A stretch of 44,058 nt of DNA, from assembly GCF_001279525.1 (NCBI RefSeq), contig NZ_LGDY01000134.1, positions 1 through 44,058 of the forward strand, written 5' to 3'. Made by a program: the position numbers and the translations under genes. The notes below the pieces were generated by a model. It made no database searches, was not told the origin of the DNA, and saw only the letters and a program-made list of their open reading frames with translations. Shown piece by piece: positions 39,752 to 44,058 of this stretch; the stretch's first letter is position 1, and the number at the start of each line of letters is the position of its first letter. Source of the DNA: Nocardia sp. NRRL S-836. GTDB taxonomy: Bacteria; Actinomycetota; Actinomycetes; Mycobacteriales; Pseudonocardiaceae.

Positions 39752-41914
39752 TCAGCCGGTGCGCAGGCGGTGGGCGAGGGCGGTGTGGCGGCGGCCGGCG
39801 CCGACCGTGCGCACGGCCTGGCCGATGGCGCGTTTCGAGCCGACGAGGACGACTAGCTTCTTCGCGCGCGTGACGGCGGTGTAGAGCAGGTTGCGCTGCA
39901 GCATCATCCACGCGCTGGTCGTGATCGGGATGACCACGCACGGGTACTCGCTGCCCTGCGAGCGGTGGATGGTCATGGCGTAGGCGTGGCTGAGCTCGTC
40001 CAGCTCGGAGAACTCGTAGTCGACGTCCTCGTCCTCGTCGGTGCGGATGGTGAGCTTCTGCTCGACCGGGTCCAGCGCCGTGACGACGCCGAGGGTGCCG
40101 TTGAAGACGCCGTTGCGGCCCTTGTCGTAGTTGTTGCGGATCTGGGTGACCTTGTCCCCCACCCTGAACACCCGGCCGCCGAACCGCTTCTCCGGCAGGT
40201 TCTCCCGCGACGGCGTCAACGCCTCCTGCAGCACGGTGTTCAACGAGCCCGCGCCGGCCGGGCCGCGGTGCATGGGCGCGAGGACCTGGACGTCCTTGCG
40301 CGGGTCGAGGCCGAACCTGCGCGGGATGCGGTTCGCCACGACGTCGACGGTCGTGGTCGCGGCCTCCTCGGCCTCGTCGGTGGCGAACAGGAAGAAGTCG
40401 GGCAGCCCCTGCACCACCGGGTAGTCGCCGCTGTTGATGCGGTGGGCGTTGGTGACGACGCCGGACTCCTGGGCCTGCCGGAAGATGTGCGTGAGCCGCA
40501 CGTTCGGCACCGGGCTGCCCTGCGCCAGCACGTCCCTGAGCACCTCGCCGGCGCCGACGGACGGCAGCTGGTCGACGTCGCCGACGAGCAGCAGGTGTGC
40601 CCCCGGCGGCACGGCCTTCACGAGCTTGTTGGCCAGCAACAGGTCCAGCATCGACGCCTCGTCGACCACGACCAGGTCCGCGTCGAGCGGGTGGTCGCGG
40701 TCGTAGGCGGCGTCACCACCGGGCTTGAGCTCCAGCAGGCGGTGCACGGTGCGGGCCTCGTGGCCGGTCAGCTCGCTCAGGCGCTTGGCGGCGCGGCCGG
40801 TCGGGGCGGCGAGGACGATCTTGGCGCGTTTGGCCAGTGCCAGCCGCACGATCGAGCGCACGGTGAAGCTCTTGCCGCAGCCGGGGCCGCCGGTGAGCAC
40901 GGCGACCTTCTGGGTGAGCGCGAGCTTCACCGCCTCGGCCTGGTGCTGTTCGAGCTCGGTGCCCAGCCACGCGAACGCCTTGTCCCAGTCGACGTCCCGG
41001 AAGCTCGGCATGCGGTCGGTGTCGGTGTGCAGCAGGCGTTTGAGCTGCGCGGCCATCGAGATCTCCGCGCGGTGGAACGGGACGAGGTAGATCGCGATCT
41101 CGTCGTCGGGCAGCTCCTCGCGGACCACGCCCTCCTCCTCGACGAGCTCGGCGAGGCAGTCGATGACCAGGCCCGTGTCGACCTGGAGGATCTTGATGGC
41201 CTCCGCGATGAGCGCCTGTTCCGGCAGGTAGCAGTTGCCGTCGGTGGTGGCCTCGGACAGCGTGAACTGCAGGCCGGCCTTGACCCGCTGCGGGCTGTCG
41301 TGCGGGATGCCGACGGCCTTCGCGATGACGTCGGCGGTCTTGAACCCGATGCCCCACACGTCGCTCGCCAGCCGGTAGGGCTCCTCCCTGACCACGTCGA
41401 TGGCCTTGTCCGCGTACTGCTTGTAGATGCGGACGGCCAGCGACGTGGAGACGCCGACGCCCTGCAGGAAGACCATGACCTCCTTGATGGCCTTCTGCTC
41501 CTCCCAGGCGTCCGCGATGAGCTTGGTGCGCTTGGGGCCGAGCTTCGGGACCTCGACGAGGCGTTCCGGGGTGTGCTCGATGACGTCGAGCGCGTCGGTG
41601 CCGAAGTGCGTGACGATCTTGTCCGCGAGCACCGGGCCGATGCCCTTGATCAGGCCGGAGCCCAGGTAGCGGCGGATGCCCTGGATCGTGGCGGGCAGGA
41701 CGGTCGTGTAGTCGTCGACGTGGAACTGCTTGCCGTACTGCGGGTGGGAGCCCCAGTGGCCGCGCATCCTGATCGACTCGCCGGGCTGGGCGCCGAGCAG
41801 CGCGCCGACGACCGTGACCAGGTCGCCGCGGCCGGTGTCGACCTTCGCGACGGTGTAGCCGTTGTCCTCGTTGGCGTACGTGATCCTCTCCAGGACCGCT
41901 TCGAGGACGTTCAT
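39752..41914 (-). CDS. recD2: RecD2-type 5'-3' DNA helicase
   Basis: A 720-residue SF1B helicase. The N-terminal third has the RecD2 helix-hairpin-helix repeats (IKGIGPVLADKIV, VPKLGPKRTKLI). The motor has Walker A GGPGCGKS, QxxA region EQHQAEAVKLAL, APTGRAAKRL, DEASMLD (Walker B), GDVDQLPSVGAG, THIFRQ and the C-terminal TIHRSQGSEY and YTAVTRAKKLV. RecD2 proteins lack RecB and RecC partners and act in replication-fork and repair pathways. The length is typical. It converges on the hydrolase and diverges from the response regulator gene across 93 bp. Confidence 0.95.
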   Translation of the reverse strand: MNVLEAVLERITYANEDNGYTVAKVDTGRGDLVTVVGALLGAQPGESIRMRGHWGSHPQYGKQFHVDDYTTVLPATIQGIRRYLGSGLIKGIGPVLADKIVTHFGTDALDVIEHTPERLVEVPKLGPKRTKLIADAWEEQKAIKEVMVFLQGVGVSTSLAVRIYKQYADKAIDVVREEPYRLASDVWGIGFKTADVIAKAVGIPHDSPQRVKAGLQFTLSEATTDGNCYLPEQALIAEAIKILQVDTGLVIDCLAELVEEEGVVREELPDDEIAIYLVPFHRAEISMAAQLKRLLHTDTDRMPSFRDVDWDKAFAWLGTELEQHQAEAVKLALTQKVAVLTGGPGCGKSFTVRSIVRLALAKRAKIVLAAPTGRAAKRLSELTGHEARTVHRLLELKPGGDAAYDRDHPLDADLVVVDEASMLDLLLANKLVKAVPPGAHLLLVGDVDQLPSVGAGEVLRDVLAQGSPVPNVRLTHIFRQAQESGVVTNAHRINSGDYPVVQGLPDFFLFATDEAEEAATTTVDVVANRIPRRFGLDPRKDVQVLAPMHRGPAGAGSLNTVLQEALTPSRENLPEKRFGGRVFRVGDKVTQIRNNYDKGRNGVFNGTLGVVTALDPVEQKLTIRTDEDEDVDYEFSELDELSHAYAMTIHRSQGSEYPCVVIPITTSAWMMLQRNLLYTAVTRAKKLVVLVGSKRAIGQAVRTVGAGRRHTALAHRLRTG

Positions 41915-41994
41915 GGACCGAACCTACAGCGGCCACCGCCGGTGTCTGCACACGATCTTCACAACTTGTCCCGGCGTCCTCCACGAGATCCCCA

Positions 41995-42000
41995 TACAGT
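41995..42000 (+). promoter_or_regulatory. -10 box of the OmpR-type operon
   Basis: TACAGT ends 7 nt before the ATG at 42008, so the transcript is probably leaderless. No good -35 box is visible. Confidence 0.45.
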
Positions 42001-42007
42001 CGCCGTC

Positions 42008-42697
42008 ATGACAGGTCAGCGCCGGGTGCTCGTGGTGGAGGACGACATCACGATCGCCGAGTCCGTGGCCGCGCGGCTGCGGGCGGAGGGCTTCGAGGTG
42101 TCGGTGGTCCACGACGGTCCGTCGGGGGTGGCCGCGGCAGGCGCGTTCGTACCGGACCTGGTGGTCCTGGACGTGATGCTGCCGGGGTTCGACGGGCTGG
42201 AGGTGTGCCGCCGCATCCAGGCGGCGCGCCCGGTGCCGGTGCTGATGCTGACCGCTCGCGGGGACGAGACGGATCTGCTGGTCGGGCTCGCCGTGGGGGC
42301 GGACGACTACCTGACCAAGCCGTTCTCGATGCGCGAGCTGGCCGCTCGGGTGCACGTGCTGCTGCGGCGGGTCTCGCGAGCCGCTGTCTCGCGGTCGCTG
42401 GAGCTGGGGGATCTGTCGATCGACCTCGCGGCGCGGCGCGTGCACCGGGGTGGCGTCGAGGCGCACCTGACGCCCACCGAGTACGACCTGCTGGTGTTCC
42501 TGGCCGAGCGGCCGTCGGCCGTGCAGGGCCGTGACCGGTTGCTCTCGGAGGCGTGCGGGTGGCACGACGGTGCCTCGTCGCGGACGGTGGACAGCCACGT
42601 GAAGGCGCTGCGGCGCAAGCTCGGGGCGGACCTCATCCGCACCGTGCACGGCATCGGGTACGCCCTGGAGGTACCCCGCGGGGAGGCCTCGCCGTGA
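42008..42697 (+). CDS. OmpR-family response regulator
   Basis: A 229-residue regulator. Receiver domain: VVEDD acidic pair, phospho-Asp in VLDVMLPG, Thr in LMLTARG and Lys in YLTKPFS. The C-terminal winged helix has LTPTEYDLLVFLAERP and RTVDSHVKALRRKLG, then IRTVHGIGYAL. It is the DNA-binding partner of the kinase that follows with a 4-bp overlap. Targets are not visible; the operon's own promoter is likely one. Confidence 0.93.
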   Translation: MTGQRRVLVVEDDITIAESVAARLRAEGFEVSVVHDGPSGVAAAGAFVPDLVVLDVMLPGFDGLEVCRRIQAARPVPVLMLTARGDETDLLVGLAVGADDYLTKPFSMRELAARVHVLLRRVSRAAVSRSLELGDLSIDLAARRVHRGGVEAHLTPTEYDLLVFLAERPSAVQGRDRLLSEACGWHDGASSRTVDSHVKALRRKLGADLIRTVHGIGYALEVPRGEASP

Positions 42698-43692
42698 GGA
42701 GGGTCCTGGCGCTGCTGGACCTGTTGCCGCGTCCGCTGGACTCGGTGCGGTCCATCAAGCTGAAGCTCGGGATCGTCATCGTGGTGTCCGGGTGCGTGTC
42801 GTTCGCGTACTTCCGGTACGCCACCGGGTGGCTGCCGCCGCGGACGACGTTGATGGCGCTGGTGCTGGGCCTGCTCACGTCGCAGCTGCTGGCGCACGGC
42901 ATGACCTCGCCGCTGCGGGAGATGACCTCGGCGGCCCGGTCGATGGCCTCCGGCGACTACTCGCTGCGCGTCCGCGCGACCTCGGTGGACGAGGTCGGGC
43001 AGCTCGCGGAGGCGTTCTCGGTGATGGCCTCCGACCTCGCCGCGGCCGACCAGCAGCGGCGAGAGCTGATCGCGAACGTGTCGCACGAGCTGCGAACACC
43101 GATCTCGGCGCTGCAGGCCGTGCTGGAGAACGTGGTCGACGGCGTCGCCCAGCCCGACGCGGCGACGATGAGGACGGCGCTGGCGCAGACGGAACGGCTC
43201 GGCCGGCTGGTCACCGAGCTGCTGGACCTGTCGAAGATCGACGCCGGCGTGCTGTCGCTCAACCGGGAACCGCTGCCGGTGGCCTCGCTGGTGGCGGACG
43301 TGGTGGCGGAGGCCTCGGTGTCCGCGCCCACCGCGTCGTTCGAGGTGTCGGTGCCGGACGGGCTCACGGTCCTCGCCGACGGGGAACGGCTGCACCAGGT
43401 GCTGGTGAACCTGGTCGACAACGCCGCCCGGCACGGTCCCACCGGGGGGTTGGTGACCGTGTCGGCGTCCACCTCGGCTGGGTCGGTCGTGCTGGAGGTG
43501 CGCGACGAGGGGCCGGGCATCGCACCGGCCGACCGGTCGCGGATCTTCGAGCGGTTCACCCGAGGGGAACGCGCCGGTGGCGGGGGCACCGGGCTCGGCC
43601 TCGCCATCGCGCGGTGGGTGGTGGACCTGCACGGCGGAACCATCGCCGTGGTCGATCCCGGGTCGTGCATCCGGGTGACTCTGCCGGGCTGA
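42694..43692 (+). CDS. Sensor histidine kinase, OmpR-type partner
   Basis: A 332-residue kinase. Two membrane segments (about 23-43 and 53-70) with only a ~10-residue outer loop, so it probably senses in the membrane or through HAMP. HAMP follows (MTSPLREMTSAARSMASGDYS), then HisKA with the phospho-His in NVSHELRTPISAL. The catalytic domain has NLVDNAARHG (N box), DEGPGIAPADRSRIFERF and GGGTGLGLAIARWVVDLHGG. The GTG start overlaps the regulator's stop by 4 bp. The tiny loop suggests no large ligand is bound outside. Confidence 0.92.
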   Translation: MRRVLALLDLLPRPLDSVRSIKLKLGIVIVVSGCVSFAYFRYATGWLPPRTTLMALVLGLLTSQLLAHGMTSPLREMTSAARSMASGDYSLRVRATSVDEVGQLAEAFSVMASDLAAADQQRRELIANVSHELRTPISALQAVLENVVDGVAQPDAATMRTALAQTERLGRLVTELLDLSKIDAGVLSLNREPLPVASLVADVVAEASVSAPTASFEVSVPDGLTVLADGERLHQVLVNLVDNAARHGPTGGLVTVSASTSAGSVVLEVRDEGPGIAPADRSRIFERFTRGERAGGGGTGLGLAIARWVVDLHGGTIAVVDPGSCIRVTLPG

Positions 43693-43700
43693 CTTCTTCG

Positions 43701-43721
43701 CTTTTCGCTTTTTGCTTTTTG
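43701..43721 (+). repeat. Three tandem T-rich heptamers
   Basis: CTTTTCG, CTTTTTG and CTTTTTG in tandem, 9 bp after the kinase stop. T-rich sequence is rare in this window. There is no stem before it, so it is not a classical terminator. Confidence 0.55.
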
Positions 43722-43796
43722 TTGCGTCGCACCGGGGTGGTGTGGCGGTGGAGCGCGCCCGTTTTCGGGCTTGGACCTGGGGTTTGGGAGAGGGAA

Positions 43797-44058
43797 ATGA
43801 CTGACTCGACGGAATCGTCCGGCTCGCCGGAGCCGTCTGGGCCGTCCGGCTCGGCCGGTTCGGCCGGCTCGTCGGGGTCGGCCGGTTCGGCCGGGGCTGC
43901 TGGTGGACGGCGGCGGTATCGGAACCTGCGGAAGGTGGGGTACCGGCCTCGGGCGGTGGGGGCGGAAGGGGAACCGGCTGGCGAGCCTGCTGCTGGGGCG
44001 GCTGGCGCGGCTGGCGAGCGGGCTGCCGGAGCGCGCGGTGAAGCGGCTGGCGCTGGGG
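43797..44058 (+). CDS. N-terminus of a Ser/Gly/Ala-rich protein (cut by the window end)
   Basis: An ATG preceded by GGGAGAGGGAA opens a frame that reaches the window end without a stop, 87 codons. After MTDSTESSGSPEPSGPSG come several Gly-Ser-Ala units (GSAGSAGSSGSAGSAG), a basic patch (GGRRRYRNLRKVGYRPRAV) and another Gly/Ala-rich stretch. The underlying DNA repeats TCGGCCGG. It could be a disordered leader of a longer enzyme or a cytosolic tail of a membrane protein. No domain can be named from this piece. Confidence 0.5.
   Translation, partial: MTDSTESSGSPEPSGPSGSAGSAGSSGSAGSAGAAGGRRRYRNLRKVGYRPRAVGAEGEPAGEPAAGAAGAAGERAAGARGEAAGAG

Noticed and set aside
39965..42007. N-terminal extension of the OmpR regulator
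   Set aside because: That part is an antisense shadow of recD2; the regulator starts at ATG 42008 next to the receiver domain and after a -10 box.

Overview
The window is about 72% GC, uses G/C-ending codons throughout, and has many GTG and TTG starts and genes with no room for a leader. It also carries a Scr1-type XRE regulator next to a DUF397 gene, a SARP regulator with NTPase and TPR domains, a STAND NTPase, and a CBM2-GH18 chitinase under DasR-like boxes. Together these point to a filamentous actinomycete. A Pseudonocardiaceae-like genus (Lentzea or Saccharothrix type) is my inference and not something the sequence proves. I see no rRNA, tRNA, transposase, integrase or CRISPR array.

Layout. 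1-7.6 kb: two overlapping prolyl-iminopeptidase paralogues, a convergent secreted tannase/feruloyl esterase, then an APC permease downstream of a membrane GGDEF/HD-GYP protein whose HD-GYP site looks damaged. 7.6-8.5 kb: a gap without a convincing gene. 8.5-14.9 kb: a SARP-NTPase-TPR regulator, an M23 endopeptidase fused to a SapA-like domain, a DUF2690 protein, a DUF2306 membrane protein, a secreted cyclophilin and cobF. A ladder of four GTCAGCG repeats precedes the DUF2306 gene. 14.8-20.0 kb: an accessory-looking cluster of DUF397, Scr1-type XRE regulator, a GT-B-like protein with an unknown C-terminal domain, and a STAND NTPase. 20.2-24.6 kb: TetR with two operators and a divergent SDR, a TrmB/LuxR-type regulator and a secreted TAP-like peptidase.

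24.6-30.4 kb: a PP2C phosphatase and an HTH-N6-adenine methyltransferase diverge from a perfect 21-bp inverted repeat whose arms supply both -35 boxes. A cytosolic Hanks kinase follows. Then comes a 600-bp gene-free stretch with two degenerate repeat arrays, one nearly T-free on the + strand. A shortened Ada/AlkA-type glycosylase and an orphan NarL-type regulator follow. 30.6-38.5 kb: a zinc-finger/NTPase/LuxR regulator, the chitinase, two tandem secreted DD-peptidase-like serine hydrolases with a shared CCCTAGGG motif, and an M14 carboxypeptidase. 38.6-44.1 kb: a 46-codon small gene coupled to a TTG-start hydrolase, recD2, an OmpR-type two-component pair, and the start of a low-complexity gene cut by the window end.

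The best candidates for an undescribed system are the phosphatase/methyltransferase/kinase module at 24.66-27.85 kb and the XRE/GT-B-like/STAND cluster at 14.84-19.98 kb. The 46-aa gene with its hydrolase is a smaller candidate. Secreted hydrolases (chitinase, esterase, peptidases, M23, DD-peptidases) dominate the rest, which fits a saprophytic soil organism.
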